A stretch of 64,000 bases of DNA from Caldilineaceae bacterium (lineage in GTDB: Bacteria; Chloroflexota; Anaerolineae; Caldilineales; Caldilineaceae), in assembly GCA_020634815.1 (NCBI GenBank), contig JACKBA010000016.1, positions 1 through 64,000 of the forward strand, given 5' to 3'. The notes under the pieces are model-generated. The model was not told where the DNA came from, did not search any database, and saw only the letters and a program-made list of their open reading frames with translations. How positions within the stretch are numbered: the stretch's first letter is position 1; each line of letters begins with the position of its first letter. The position numbers and the translations under genes were made by a program. Of the stretch, positions 1 through 11,061 are shown piece after piece.

Positions 1-480
1 GCCGATCAGTCGGGCACGGCGACGGTGCGCAAGGCCAAGAAAGTTCGAGGGCGCAACGTGCAGGGTCGTGTCGTTGCGTTCGACCAATGGACTGGTCACT
101 ACCTGGGCAAATTACTGGACACCTACTCGAATCCCGGTCCACTCTTTCGTACGCCCGAAGAGTCACGTCGAATTGGCGGCCAAGCTGCATACCGGGTCGT
201 GAAGCGAGCCATCAGCCGAGCAGGGCTTGATGGGCGCATCCAGGGTCCGCACGACTTGCGGCGGAACTTCGCCACTTGGTTTGCCAAGGATCACCGCGGC
301 GAACTGTACGGGCGACTATTGTCCAAGCAGTTGGGTCACGCCAAGTTCATGCAGACCGACCAATACATCCTGCATGACGCGGACGATCTGGCCGAAGTGA
401 TCCGGAGCCCGTTGGCGGACTTCTCCCACGCTGAGGTGAGTTCATCACCACGGGCGCGTCGTCGTCGCTTCCAGAGGTAG
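1..480 (+). CDS. Tyrosine recombinase / phage-type integrase, C-terminal catalytic domain (5' truncated by window edge)
   Basis: The frame is open from the first base, so the N-terminal part lies outside the window. The visible part is the catalytic domain of the tyrosine recombinase family, which cuts and rejoins DNA through a 3'-phosphotyrosine. Counting from the GTG at 25, the HxxR box is HDLRR (H76, R79), the second His is in QLGH (H105), and the likely nucleophile is Y114 in TDQYIL. The first catalytic Arg is missing or upstream. The tail is Arg/Ser-rich and ends at TAG. No attachment site or other phage gene is visible downstream, so it could be an integrase, a chromosomal recombinase or an integron-like remnant. 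Confidence 0.85.
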   Translation, partial: ADQSGTATVRKAKKVRGRNVQGRVVAFDQWTGHYLGKLLDTYSNPGPLFRTPEESRRIGGQAAYRVVKRAISRAGLDGRIQGPHDLRRNFATWFAKDHRGELYGRLLSKQLGHAKFMQTDQYILHDADDLAEVIRSPLADFSHAEVSSSPRARRRRFQR

Positions 481-485
481 AGGGT

Positions 486-510
486 GTAGCAGTCCCGGTG
501 CGACTGCTAC
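486..510 (+). other. Perfect 9-bp hairpin just after the recombinase stop
   Basis: Arms GTAGCAGTC and GACTGCTAC flank a 7-base loop, starting 5 bases after the recombinase stop codon. There is no T-tract, so it is not a classical terminator. It could stabilise the 3' end or be a recombination-related palindrome. Confidence 0.5.
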
Positions 511-614
511 TTCCTGGGCGATGGCAGAACTATAACTGGGTTGCAGTCGCGATTCGTGTGGCGCGAAGTTTTCGCAGTGGCAGTACCCGTGGGGCTACCA
601 GACTGATCAGGCAG

Positions 615-650
615 AAAGAGACGGCGGAATCTCCGCCGTCTCTTTTTTTG
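615..650 (+). terminator. Intrinsic terminator, plus strand
   Basis: Perfect stem of at least 12 bp (617-628 with 632-643), a 3-base loop, then a run of T. It ends transcription coming from the recombinase side before the convergent YgbA-like gene. The minus direction lacks a T-run, so it is oriented to the plus strand. Confidence 0.85.
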
Positions 651-711
651 TTTATCTCGGAGATTGTTCCCAGCGCCAAAGCATTCGTCCGCAAGTCGGC
701 AGTCGGCCGGA

Positions 712-1083
712 TCACTCTGTGCGATCCGCTGCGCGCTCTGCGGGCGGTGCGTTTTTCGCTGTGCCGGCCTTCCGGCGCCCATCCAGCACGTGACGCACGG
801 CCAGCACGGGGTGCCGCCAGATCATGCGCGGGCCGGCCGTGCGCATGACGACGCGCACGCGCTCGCGCATGGCCGGTTTGTAGCAGTGGATGGCGCAGTT
901 GGCGCACGTCGTCTTCTCCTCGCCAAAGGGACAGCGGTCGAGGCGCTGCATAGCATAGTCGTGTAGCGTCTGGCACTCGGCGCAAAGGTCTCCCTGCGAA
1001 CCGTGTTCGTCGTGGCAATAGAGTTCGATCATGGCGGCGACAGTGCGTTTCTCGCGGCGGATGCGCGGGCCGTTGGTTGGCAT
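712..1083 (-). CDS. ygbA: YgbA-like (nitrous oxide-stimulated promoter family) cysteine-rich protein
   Basis: A 123-residue cytosolic protein matching the YgbA family (Pfam nitrous_oxide) by its cysteine pattern: C23, CAEC at 34-37, C51, and CANCAIHC at 60-67, followed by the conserved MRERVRVVMRTAGPRM stretch. Family members occur near nitric oxide or nitrite stress genes; the biochemical role is not settled, though the cysteines suggest metal or Fe-S binding. The C-terminal 25 residues are low-complexity. GAGAGGAG lies 10 bases before the ATG. A 10-bp palindrome TGTGTACACA (1114-1123) sits in the upstream region and could be a regulator site. No NO-metabolism gene is next to it. Confidence 0.8.
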   Translation of the reverse strand: MPTNGPRIRREKRTVAAMIELYCHDEHGSQGDLCAECQTLHDYAMQRLDRCPFGEEKTTCANCAIHCYKPAMRERVRVVMRTAGPRMIWRHPVLAVRHVLDGRRKAGTAKNAPPAERAADRTE

Positions 1084-1253
1084 TGTTGTCCGACTCCTCT
1101 CAATCTAGGTGCTTGTGTACACAGTGTGACATGATTGGCCAGACGTGGCAAAGGACTAAAGTCACCTTTCTGAGAGTATGTTTCGGCAGACGGCAGGAAC
1201 GCAGGCGTGCGGCCGAGAACGAACAGCCGCTGCGCTGATGGCATGGCCGATGC

Positions 1254-1281
1254 TTGCCGAATAGTCGGGCTACGCTACAAT
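1254..1281 (+). promoter_or_regulatory. Sigma70-like promoter for fabF
   Basis: TTGCCG (1254-1259) and TACAAT (1276-1281) are separated by 16 bases and lie about 50 bases before the fabF start. Four of six and five of six bases match consensus. Confidence 0.5.
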
Positions 1282-1329
1282 GGCTAAGAAATACGGTCAC
1301 CGTGGAGACAGAGAGGATTCGCAGATTGT

Positions 1330-2565
1330 ATGTCCCGCGTCTTTATCACTGGCCTCGGCGCCATTACCCCCATCGGCAATGACGCCCACACTTACTGGCA
1401 GAATCTCGTCGCCGGAAAATCCGGCGCCGGGCATATCACCTCCTACGACACCGCCGACATGCCCTATACCATTGCCTGTGAGGTCAAGGGCTTCGACGCC
1501 GCCGGCATGATGGGCCGTGCCACCGCCGAAAGCGCGCCACGTGTGGTGCAGCTAGCCGTTGCGGCAGCGTGCGAGGCAGTCGAGAACGCACAATTGCCGA
1601 TCGATGCACGCAGCCGGGAGCGCGTCGGCGTCTTCATGGCGACCGGCGGCGGTGGGTTGTCGGTCATCGAAGACGCGACGATGACCCTGGGGCAAGCCGG
1701 CTGGCGCGCAATCGACCCGTTCGCAATGCCCTATGGCCTGGCCAGCATGGTCAGTTGCCAGGCGGCCATCGAACTTGGCGCACAGGGGCCGGTCATGACC
1801 CATGCTCTTGCCTGTGCCAGCGGCAGCTACTCCATTCTCGAGGCCTACCATTTCCTGCAACGCGGCGAGGCGGATGCCATCGTCGCCGGCGGCAGCGAGT
1901 CGTCGATCACGCTGATGACCCTTTGCGCCTTCGGTCGCATGGGCGCCATTTCAGCGCGTACGGATAGCCCGGAACAGGCGAGTCGCCCCTTTTCCATCGA
2001 CCGTGACGGCTTCGTGGCCGGCGAAGGCGCGGCCGCCGTCGTGCTGGAGACGGAGGAACACGCCCGCGCGCGCGGCGCCACCTGCTACGCCGAGATCCTG
2101 GGCGGCTGTCTTACCGGCGACGGATTCCACATCACCGCGCCCGATCCGAGTGCCGGCGGGGCGGCGCGTGCGTTGCGTGGCGCCATTGCGGCCGCCGGGC
2201 TGCCGCCGGATGCGATCGGCGCCGTCTACGCCCACGGCACCGCCACGCCGCTCAACGACGAAGCCGAGTGCCGCGCGCTCAAGCTGGCCTTTGGCGACGC
2301 CGCCTATGCCATGCCGGTGACCAGCATCAAAAGCATGATCGGTCACGGCTTCGGCGCGGCCGGCGCGCAATCCATGGTCGCGGCCGTGCGCACGCTGCAG
2401 GAGGGCATCATCCCGCCGACGATCAACTACACCCCCGACCCCGCCATCGACCTCGACATCGTCGGCAACCAGGCGCGCCGGGTCGCTGCGCGCTATGCGC
2501 TGGTCAATGCCTTCGGCTTCGGCGGGCACAATGTGGTCGTCGTCGTGGGCCGTGTTGAGACTTGA
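1330..2565 (+). CDS. fabF: Beta-ketoacyl-ACP synthase II (FabF/KAS II-like)
   Basis: Condenses malonyl-ACP with acyl-ACP in fatty acid elongation (cytosolic thiolase fold). At 411 residues it is normal length. The nucleophile is C162 in ACASGS; catalytic His residues are H302 in AHGTATPLND and H339 in GHGFGAAG, with conserved K334 and the glycine-rich FGFGGHN at 395-401. GAGAGGA lies 12 bases upstream of the ATG, and a promoter is visible at 1254-1281. It stands alone: no acpP, fabG or fabD is adjacent, so a role as a stand-alone KAS or in a secondary lipid/polyketide pathway is also possible. Confidence 0.9.
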   Translation: MSRVFITGLGAITPIGNDAHTYWQNLVAGKSGAGHITSYDTADMPYTIACEVKGFDAAGMMGRATAESAPRVVQLAVAAACEAVENAQLPIDARSRERVGVFMATGGGGLSVIEDATMTLGQAGWRAIDPFAMPYGLASMVSCQAAIELGAQGPVMTHALACASGSYSILEAYHFLQRGEADAIVAGGSESSITLMTLCAFGRMGAISARTDSPEQASRPFSIDRDGFVAGEGAAAVVLETEEHARARGATCYAEILGGCLTGDGFHITAPDPSAGGAARALRGAIAAAGLPPDAIGAVYAHGTATPLNDEAECRALKLAFGDAAYAMPVTSIKSMIGHGFGAAGAQSMVAAVRTLQEGIIPPTINYTPDPAIDLDIVGNQARRVAARYALVNAFGFGGHNVVVVVGRVET

Positions 2566-2571
2566 AATGCA

Positions 2572-2680
2572 AACCACCAAGACCCGAAGTTCACAAAGGA
2601 GCACAAAGGATTGCCGGCAACAGCAACGACTGGTGCAGTCTCTTCGTGTCGCTTCGTGTTCCTTGTGTCTTTGTGGTGGG
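2572..2680. repeat. Imperfect palindromic repeat, family 1 (copy a)
   Basis: The left arm (2573-2610) is built of CACAAAGGA-like blocks; the right arm (2641-2679) is its imperfect reverse complement, ending TTTGTGGTGG. Related arms occur at 52019-52112, 53258-53366, 53390-53460 and 59258-59380. It lies between convergent genes. Confidence 0.65.
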
Positions 2681-2716
2681 CTTTTGGGCTTGAATCGCCT
2701 GGCTTCTGCTTATCCA

Positions 2717-2747
2717 AGTTATCCCAATTGGGTTATTTGGGATAACT
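2717..2747. other. Inverted repeat AGTTATCCCAA / TTGGGATAACT
   Basis: A perfect 11-bp inverted repeat with a 9-base loop, just past the 3' end of the AlbA_2 gene. The same TTATCCCAA core recurs at 15441-15456 and, on the minus strand, across the gyrA -35 region. It could act as a terminator hairpin or a protein-binding palindrome. Confidence 0.45.
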
Positions 2748-2751
2748 GCGC

Positions 2752-4125
2752 CTACTTGAGGATGTAGCGCGTGCCGCGCTTGTCGCCGATCTTGAGCAGC
2801 ACGCCGCGGTTGACCATGTCGACCAGGTCGAGGCGCAACGTCTCGGGGCCGACGTGCTGGCAGAGCTGGCGGTAGTCGCCATTGGAGATGGAGCCGTTGC
2901 GCTGCACGTACTCGAGCGCCTTGAGCTGGCGCTCGTTCATGTTGTTCTCCCACGGCTCGGGCGGGCGCGCCTCGTCGCGGGCGTTGTAGAGTGTCACCGT
3001 GAAGCGATGGCCAGGGCTCTCGAACTTGGGCGGCGGGTGGCCGGCGTTGACCATGTCCTCGATCATGCGGTCGATGCCCAGCCCCAGTTCCTCGATGTAG
3101 CCCCACTGGTAGAGGCCGTTGACCAGGCGCGGGTTGCGGCTGTAGTGCTCCTCCACCAGGTTGTCGACGGTGATGTGTGCCGGCAGACCGCCCGGGCTGG
3201 TAATCTCCATGCGGTCGGTGTACATGCGGATCTCGATGCTACGGCCCGTGATGCGGTAGTCGCGATGGGCCACGGCATTCACCAGCGCCTCGCGCACCGC
3301 GTTGGACGGGTACTCGGTTTCTTCCTGGCGTTGCAGCCCCTTGACCACCGCGCGCTTGTCCATCTCTTCCCAAATCACGCGCCAGGCACGGTCGATGATG
3401 AGCGGCAGCGGGCCGAGGAACTCTTCGCGGCGGCCATAACCGAGCGTCCCCTCAGGGCCGCGCGGCTGCGTGTCGGCGAATTTCACGAAGATGGCGCGGC
3501 TCTGCGGCAGGAAGAGTTGCGGCTCCTTGCCGAAGAGCAGCAGACCGGTGACCGTGGGCACATTCTCCTCGGTCAGCGCGCCAATCTGTTGCAGCAGCTT
3601 GTCCTTGGGCAGGATGGTGTGGCGCGGGTTGCGTTTCTGGCGCCGCTCCAGGTAATCCTCGACCACGTTCTCGTCGAGATCGTCGCGGCGCGCGCCCGGC
3701 ACCGGCTGAAGCTCGAACTCACCCGACGGCCGCGCCGCCAGCAGGCGATCGACGTCGCTGCTGTCGATGGGCGCATTGTCCGTCCCGCGCCGCACAAGCA
3801 CGCGGCCATCCTCCAGTGCGTGCATGTCGCCGCTGCGGTCGACGCGCACGACGACCACCGCGCCCCCGGAGACTGCGTGGTTCTGCCAATCCGAGGTGCG
3901 CACCGGTGGCCGGCACAGGCGCTCGGCGCTGCGCAGCACATCGGCCGCTTCGTCGTCGGTGTAGATGCTGCCGAGTTTGCCCTCGGCGTCCAGCCCCAAC
4001 ACGAGCGAGCCGCCTTCGCTATTGGCGAAGGCGACGAGCGTCTCGGCGATGGTCTCGGGATGACCATCGGGGAAATAGGCCCAGTGCTGGCCGGGCTTTT
4101 GCAGGCCTGAAATCGTCGCCGGCAT
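2752..4125 (-). CDS. AlbA_2 (Schlafen-like) / HATPase_c_4 putative transcriptional regulator
   Basis: A 457-residue protein of the RecG-like/AlbA_2 regulator group. The N-terminal AlbA_2 domain (about residues 15-120) carries ETLVAFANSEGGSLVLGLD. The middle to C-terminal part has the split GHKL-type ATPase signature NAVREALVNAVAHRDY with MYTDRMEITSPGG, and the last 70 residues look like a winged helix. Such proteins are usually annotated as ATP-binding transcriptional regulators; the target is unknown. It begins 46 bases after gyrA on the same strand, so it is probably co-transcribed with it. Only a weak GAGAAG precedes the ATG. Confidence 0.8.
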   Translation of the reverse strand: MPATISGLQKPGQHWAYFPDGHPETIAETLVAFANSEGGSLVLGLDAEGKLGSIYTDDEAADVLRSAERLCRPPVRTSDWQNHAVSGGAVVVVRVDRSGDMHALEDGRVLVRRGTDNAPIDSSDVDRLLAARPSGEFELQPVPGARRDDLDENVVEDYLERRQKRNPRHTILPKDKLLQQIGALTEENVPTVTGLLLFGKEPQLFLPQSRAIFVKFADTQPRGPEGTLGYGRREEFLGPLPLIIDRAWRVIWEEMDKRAVVKGLQRQEETEYPSNAVREALVNAVAHRDYRITGRSIEIRMYTDRMEITSPGGLPAHITVDNLVEEHYSRNPRLVNGLYQWGYIEELGLGIDRMIEDMVNAGHPPPKFESPGHRFTVTLYNARDEARPPEPWENNMNERQLKALEYVQRNGSISNGDYRQLCQHVGPETLRLDLVDMVNRGVLLKIGDKRGTRYILK

Positions 4126-4171
4126 TGGTCAGCTTCTCAGGAACTCAATCGTTGCGGTTGGCGTGACACTG

Positions 4172-6928
<2,757 letters not shown>

Positions 6929-6972
6929 CCAGAGGCTCCTGCACCGGAAAAAACTAGGTCAATATCCGGGTA

Positions 6973-7001
6973 ATTATACCGCACAAGAGACCTTATCCCA
7001 A
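6973..7001 (-). promoter_or_regulatory. gyrA promoter
   Basis: On the minus strand, -35 TTGGGA (7001-6996) and a consensus -10 TATAAT (6978-6973) are separated by 17 bases, about 45 bases before the gyrA ATG. The -35 lies inside a TTGGGATAA motif that also occurs at two other places in the window. Confidence 0.7.
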
Positions 7002-7143
7002 GTTGGATATCGAACAAATGTGCAGGCAATTCAGGTGAAGTACAGGCCGTGTTTGTAGCGGCGAAATTGTGGAAGATTTGCAGACGTGCGGGCCGGGCGC
7101 CATGCGGTGAACGACAGGTACGCGCGCCGGGCGAACGGGGCTG

Positions 7144-8046
7144 TTATGGCTGCGGAGCAGGGTGGACGGCCATCCAATGCCGGGCGATGTCGACCCGCCG
7201 GCAGACCCAGACGGCATCATGCCCCTGCACGTAGTCGAGAAAGCGCGCCAGCGCCATGGCTCGTGCCGGGTGCCCGCTGATGCGGCCGTGCAAGCCGATG
7301 CTCATCATCTTTGGCCGGCGCTCCCCTTCCTGCCAGAGCAGGTCGAATGCATCCTTGAGCAGAGCGAAGAAGTCGGCGCCCGAAGCAAACCCATTCGACA
7401 TAAGGTAGCGGGCGTCGTTGGTGACGAGCGTGTACGGGATCACGAGTTGGGGCGGCGGGTCGGCGAGCCAGTACGGGAGGTCGTCGTTATACGTGTCGGA
7501 AAGGTAGAGAAAGCCGCCTTCCACGCGCAGCAGGCGGCGCGTGTTCTGGCTGACCCGCCCCGTGTACCAGCCGGCGGGACGCACGCCGCAGATCCGCTCG
7601 ATGGCCTCGATCGTCAGCCGGATGTGGCGCCGTTCCTCCGCCTCGGGAACGGTGCGATAGTCGATCCAGCGATAGCCGTGACCGGCCACTTCGTGACCCG
7701 CCGCGCTGAGGGCGCGTCCCAGGTCCGGGTTCAGCTCCAGCGCCAGGCCGACGGCAAAGGCGGTCAGCGGCAGGTCGCGCGCCTGGAACAGATCCAGGAT
7801 GCGCCAGGCGCCCGCCCGCGAGCCGTACTCGTACATGCTCTCGACGCTCAGGTCGCGCTCGCCCGCGCGGGGTGGGCGGCCGGGCAGTTCGTGGAGGTAG
7901 CCCTCGGACTGTTCGTCGCCATTGAGGATGCTCTGTTCCGCGCCTTCCTCGACGTTGAGCACGAATTGCACCGCGATGCGCGCGTCGCCCGGCCAGCGCG
8001 GATGGGGTGGGTCGCCGCCGTAGCCGGCAAGATCACGCGCCGCCAT
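7144..8046 (-). CDS. Polysaccharide deacetylase-fold protein, allantoinase PuuE-like
   Basis: A 300-residue cytosolic protein of the NodB/polysaccharide deacetylase superfamily. The N-terminal strand RIAVQFVLNVEEGAE with LNGDE, and the internal AGHEVAGHGYRWIDY block, match the PuuE allantoinase group, which hydrolyses allantoin to allantoate. No uricase, transthyretin-like or allantoate gene is nearby, so the substrate is uncertain and another cyclic amide or deacetylation is possible. The start ATG overlaps the stop of the upstream GNAT gene (TGATG), which implies translational coupling. Confidence 0.75.
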   Translation of the reverse strand: MAARDLAGYGGDPPHPRWPGDARIAVQFVLNVEEGAEQSILNGDEQSEGYLHELPGRPPRAGERDLSVESMYEYGSRAGAWRILDLFQARDLPLTAFAVGLALELNPDLGRALSAAGHEVAGHGYRWIDYRTVPEAEERRHIRLTIEAIERICGVRPAGWYTGRVSQNTRRLLRVEGGFLYLSDTYNDDLPYWLADPPPQLVIPYTLVTNDARYLMSNGFASGADFFALLKDAFDLLWQEGERRPKMMSIGLHGRISGHPARAMALARFLDYVQGHDAVWVCRRVDIARHWMAVHPAPQP

Positions 8047-8942
8047 CAGCCCAGCTCGAAGGTGGTGACGCCGAAGACCCGCTCGTGCGCGATGGCGGGC
8101 GCCGGCCCCAGATACATGCGCGCACAGCCGAAGACCTCGACCATGCCGTGCCGTCGCGCCAGCGCCATGGCGGCAGGATTGTTCTCCGGGACGTCGAGGA
8201 AGAGCGGCCCGCCCGCCGCAAAGCCTGCCAGGCCGCCATACAAGGCCTCGGCCGCCTCGGCGTCGTCGGCAAAGAGGGGACCGACCTTGCAGCCCTCGCC
8301 GCAGCGGCGCACCACGCCGTAGCCACCCAGCCGCCCGTCGCGCCGGTAACCGAGGGCGAGCGCATCCGGCTGCGCGATCCATGCTTTCAGGAAGTCCGCC
8401 CGCGGTGCAGGAAAGCAGGTGCGATCGTAGGCGAGCACATCGTCGAACGGAATGTCGGTCAGGGGAACAACGTTTCCAACCGCTGCCGACGGTGTATCCG
8501 GGCGCTTCGCAATCTGGGCGCGAAAGCGCAGGTCGCGGTGCGAGAAGACGAAGCCGCCCTTGGCATAGTAGTGCTGCATGTCGAAGACGCCGTCCATGCC
8601 GATGCTCGCGCCGGGGCGCAGCCTGGCCAGAAGCCGCGCACGGCGGGCATGCCACAGCGCGTCGCCGAGTCCTTGGCCGCGATATTCGGACCGCACGATG
8701 AAGAAGCCCATGAAGCCGAATTCGTCACCGTACGCGGTGATGGCGCCGCCGCCGATCATCTCGCCGCCCAGGTCGGCAGCGATGAAGGCCGCCGGATCGG
8801 TGGCCCAGAAGATCTCCGCATCGTGCAGGCCCGGATTCCACCCCTCGCGTGCAGCCCAGGCGACGAGTTCGTCTACCTCGCTGCGGGTCATGGTGCGGAT
8901 GGAAAGCTCGGTTGGCATGGGGCGTTTCACTTTCTCCACCAT
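8046..8942 (-). CDS. Two-domain GNAT family acetyltransferase (YitH-like)
   Basis: A 298-residue N-acetyltransferase. The N-terminal GNAT domain (about 12-150) has the acetyl-CoA pyrophosphate loop YRGQGLGDALW at about 93-103. The C-terminal half (about 170-295) matches the second acetyltransferase-like domain found in the YitH group, with LDVPENNPAAMALARRHGM. The substrate cannot be inferred. It overlaps the downstream deacetylase by one base, so the two probably work or are regulated together. The first ATG has no strong ribosome-binding site; M9 is an alternative start. Confidence 0.8.
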   Translation of the reverse strand: MVEKVKRPMPTELSIRTMTRSEVDELVAWAAREGWNPGLHDAEIFWATDPAAFIAADLGGEMIGGGAITAYGDEFGFMGFFIVRSEYRGQGLGDALWHARRARLLARLRPGASIGMDGVFDMQHYYAKGGFVFSHRDLRFRAQIAKRPDTPSAAVGNVVPLTDIPFDDVLAYDRTCFPAPRADFLKAWIAQPDALALGYRRDGRLGGYGVVRRCGEGCKVGPLFADDAEAAEALYGGLAGFAAGGPLFLDVPENNPAAMALARRHGMVEVFGCARMYLGPAPAIAHERVFGVTTFELG

Positions 8943-9080
8943 CTTCGATTTCGACTACCGGACAGAGCGACTTCATGGCTGCTTCGTCGCTGCTTGCCCG
9001 TAGATCGGCTTCAATCTCTTCGCGAGTCAGGTCTTACAACCCGCCATCTGCTATTCGTACCAACACCATGTGGTTACAGT

Positions 9081-9506
9081 CTACGCATCCATTGACCATG
9101 GATCAACGATCCTCAAATTAGGGATATGTTCGAAATCCTTGACATTGCGCGTCGCCAGGCGCAACCCATGTGCCAGTGCGATGGCGGCAATCTGAGCATC
9201 TTCCACGTGAATTGGTCGCCCTAGCTGTCTTCGGTGGGCAACCAGGCGTGCATACTGGGTCGCTGCCGTCTCTCCAAAAACCAGACACCGTCCGGAGAAC
9301 TGGTCGAACATCGCTTGTGCTGCGGCAGCGATCGTGTCTCTTCGCGCGCTGTCTGGGAGCAGGGCAATGCCCAGTTCGATCTCCGCCAACGTGATCGCAC
9401 AGATGTAGAGATCCGTCTCGAGGCGAGCATCCACCCACGCTGAAACGCCTGCATGGGGGCTTGGCTTCATCAATTCTGAGAGGATATTGGTATCCAGCAG
9501 GATCAT
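9081..9506 (-). CDS. vapC: PIN-domain ribonuclease toxin, VapC/FitB type
   Basis: A 141-residue PIN-domain endoribonuclease of type II toxin-antitoxin systems, expected to cleave tRNA or rRNA when freed from its antitoxin. The acidic metal-binding residues are present: D5 in LLDTNILSE, E42 in AEIELG, D103 in HVEDAQIAA and D124 in NVKDFE. It overlaps the antitoxin gene by 4 bases (ATGA). All active-site residues are intact, so it looks functional. Confidence 0.93.
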   Translation of the reverse strand: MILLDTNILSELMKPSPHAGVSAWVDARLETDLYICAITLAEIELGIALLPDSARRDTIAAAAQAMFDQFSGRCLVFGETAATQYARLVAHRRQLGRPIHVEDAQIAAIALAHGLRLATRNVKDFEHIPNLRIVDPWSMDA

Positions 9507-9754
9507 TCATCCTCTCCTGAGAAGTCAGGTGCGTTTCTTCCAGCCGAACGAGGTGGAATCTCCAGGTCGACGCCGCCGACCTCGGCGAACAGGGCCGAAA
9601 TCCGTGTACCGAGACCTCGCTGCTCCCCATGCTCGATGGCGCGATTCAAGATGCGGCGAACCTCTTCTTCCATGGAATGGCCGTGACGCGCAGCCATCTG
9701 ACGTAGTTTTGCTTTCGTCTCTTCATCTAGATTCCGCACTGTCAAGGTTGCCAT
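9503..9754 (-). CDS. vapB: Ribbon-helix-helix antitoxin, FitA/VapB type
   Basis: An 83-residue antitoxin. The N-terminal MATLTVRNLDEETKAKL with RHGHSMEEEVRRIL is the FitA-type ribbon-helix-helix DNA-binding domain. The C-terminal third (GVDLEIPPRSAGR) is the typical flexible toxin-neutralising tail. A strong GGGAGGTGGG lies just before the ATG. The gene begins 18 bases from a perfect 11-bp inverted repeat that overlaps the -35 element, so autoregulation by the VapBC complex is expected. Confidence 0.92.
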   Translation of the reverse strand: MATLTVRNLDEETKAKLRQMAARHGHSMEEEVRRILNRAIEHGEQRGLGTRISALFAEVGGVDLEIPPRSAGRNAPDFSGEDE

Positions 9755-9771
9755 GGACCCACCTCCCTACG

Positions 9772-9804
9772 GCTATCATTGATTGCATTGCTGTCAATGA
9801 TAGC
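9772..9804 (-). promoter_or_regulatory. vapBC operator and -35 element
   Basis: Perfect inverted repeat GCTATCATTGA (9772-9782) and TCAATGATAGC (9794-9804), centres about 22 bp apart. On the minus strand the outer arm contains a consensus -35 TTGACA (9797-9792); the -10 is weak. Position and symmetry fit an autoregulatory operator. Confidence 0.75.
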
Positions 9805-9865
9805 ATTTCCTGGGCTTTGAATCAATCCCGGTTACTCCTTACGGGAACGCCGGATAAGCCAACGC

Positions 9866-10008
9866 TTTGGAATTTCGCACTCTTGACGCAGAGACGCTGA
9901 GGGGCAGAGAAAAACGCAGAGAAAAGCCCTGCTTTGTTGCGGTATTGCCTCTGCGAACCTCTGCATCTCTGCGCCTCTGCGTCGAATCCGGCAATTTCGC
10001 AACAGACG
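9866..10008. repeat. ~130-bp palindromic repeat, family 2 (copy a)
   Basis: This is an element of GACGCAGAG / CTCTGCGTC units with arms folding on each other around a GAAAAGCCCTGCTTTG centre. It is highly similar to 62757-62893 (same orientation) and to 60057-60185 (opposite orientation). It lies in the 431-base gap between the vapBC operator and tRNA-Asp; the rest of that gap holds the tRNA terminator and nothing else I recognise. Confidence 0.8.
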
Positions 10009-10130
10009 CTCAGGTAGTTGCATGTCAGGACGCTACCGGACGCATCCAACGGTTGACCACAGTAGCGCGGGTTTGTAGCGGGGGTCACGTATCAGGGTCA
10101 GGTCGTCTTCACTACCATGAACTCGGCCAA

Positions 10131-10159
10131 TAAGAAAAGCCCGCACAATCTGGCGGGCT
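10131..10159 (-). terminator. Intrinsic terminator of tRNA-Asp
   Basis: Read on the minus strand, AGCCCGC and GCGGGCT pair around an 8-base loop and are followed by TTTCTTA. It sits 27 bases after the tRNA 3' end. Confidence 0.75.
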
Positions 10160-10184
10160 CATCAATGAGTAACTCTAGTACCCA

Positions 10185-10258
<74 letters not shown>

Positions 10259-10348
10259 ATGCCAACTTTGCTAGCGCATCCGTTGACGTTGGGAAGGATA
10301 GCATGGGGCCCGAACCGTGTCAAATCACCGGGTATTTTGGCGCAACAA

Positions 10349-10894
<546 letters not shown>

Positions 10895-11061
10895 CGATTG
10901 ACTCCTTTTGTGGGTGGCGCCGATCGCGGCTCCACATCATTTTCTGCTAGACTGACTGTACTCGTTGCCGGCGTGGATGGCTGTTGGCTGCCATCCCAAC
11001 GCGGGCGGTTGAGCGCAGACAGACGCCTGCTATCCTGCCACATCTATCAAAGGAGCTTCCC

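Noticed and set aside
1..480. Prophage or integrative element beginning at the recombinase
   Set aside because: No other phage or conjugation gene, no att duplication next to either tRNA, and the downstream genes are chromosomal types; the left side is not visible.
498..1018. Several short open frames on both strands between the recombinase and the YgbA gene
   Set aside because: They overlap a clear terminator or the YgbA gene in other frames and have no motif or ribosome-binding site.
7144..8655. Reading the deacetylase gene from the far upstream in-frame start (503 codons)
   Set aside because: The first 200 codons overlap the GNAT gene and show no family similarity; the PuuE-like protein starts at the ATG that overlaps the GNAT stop.
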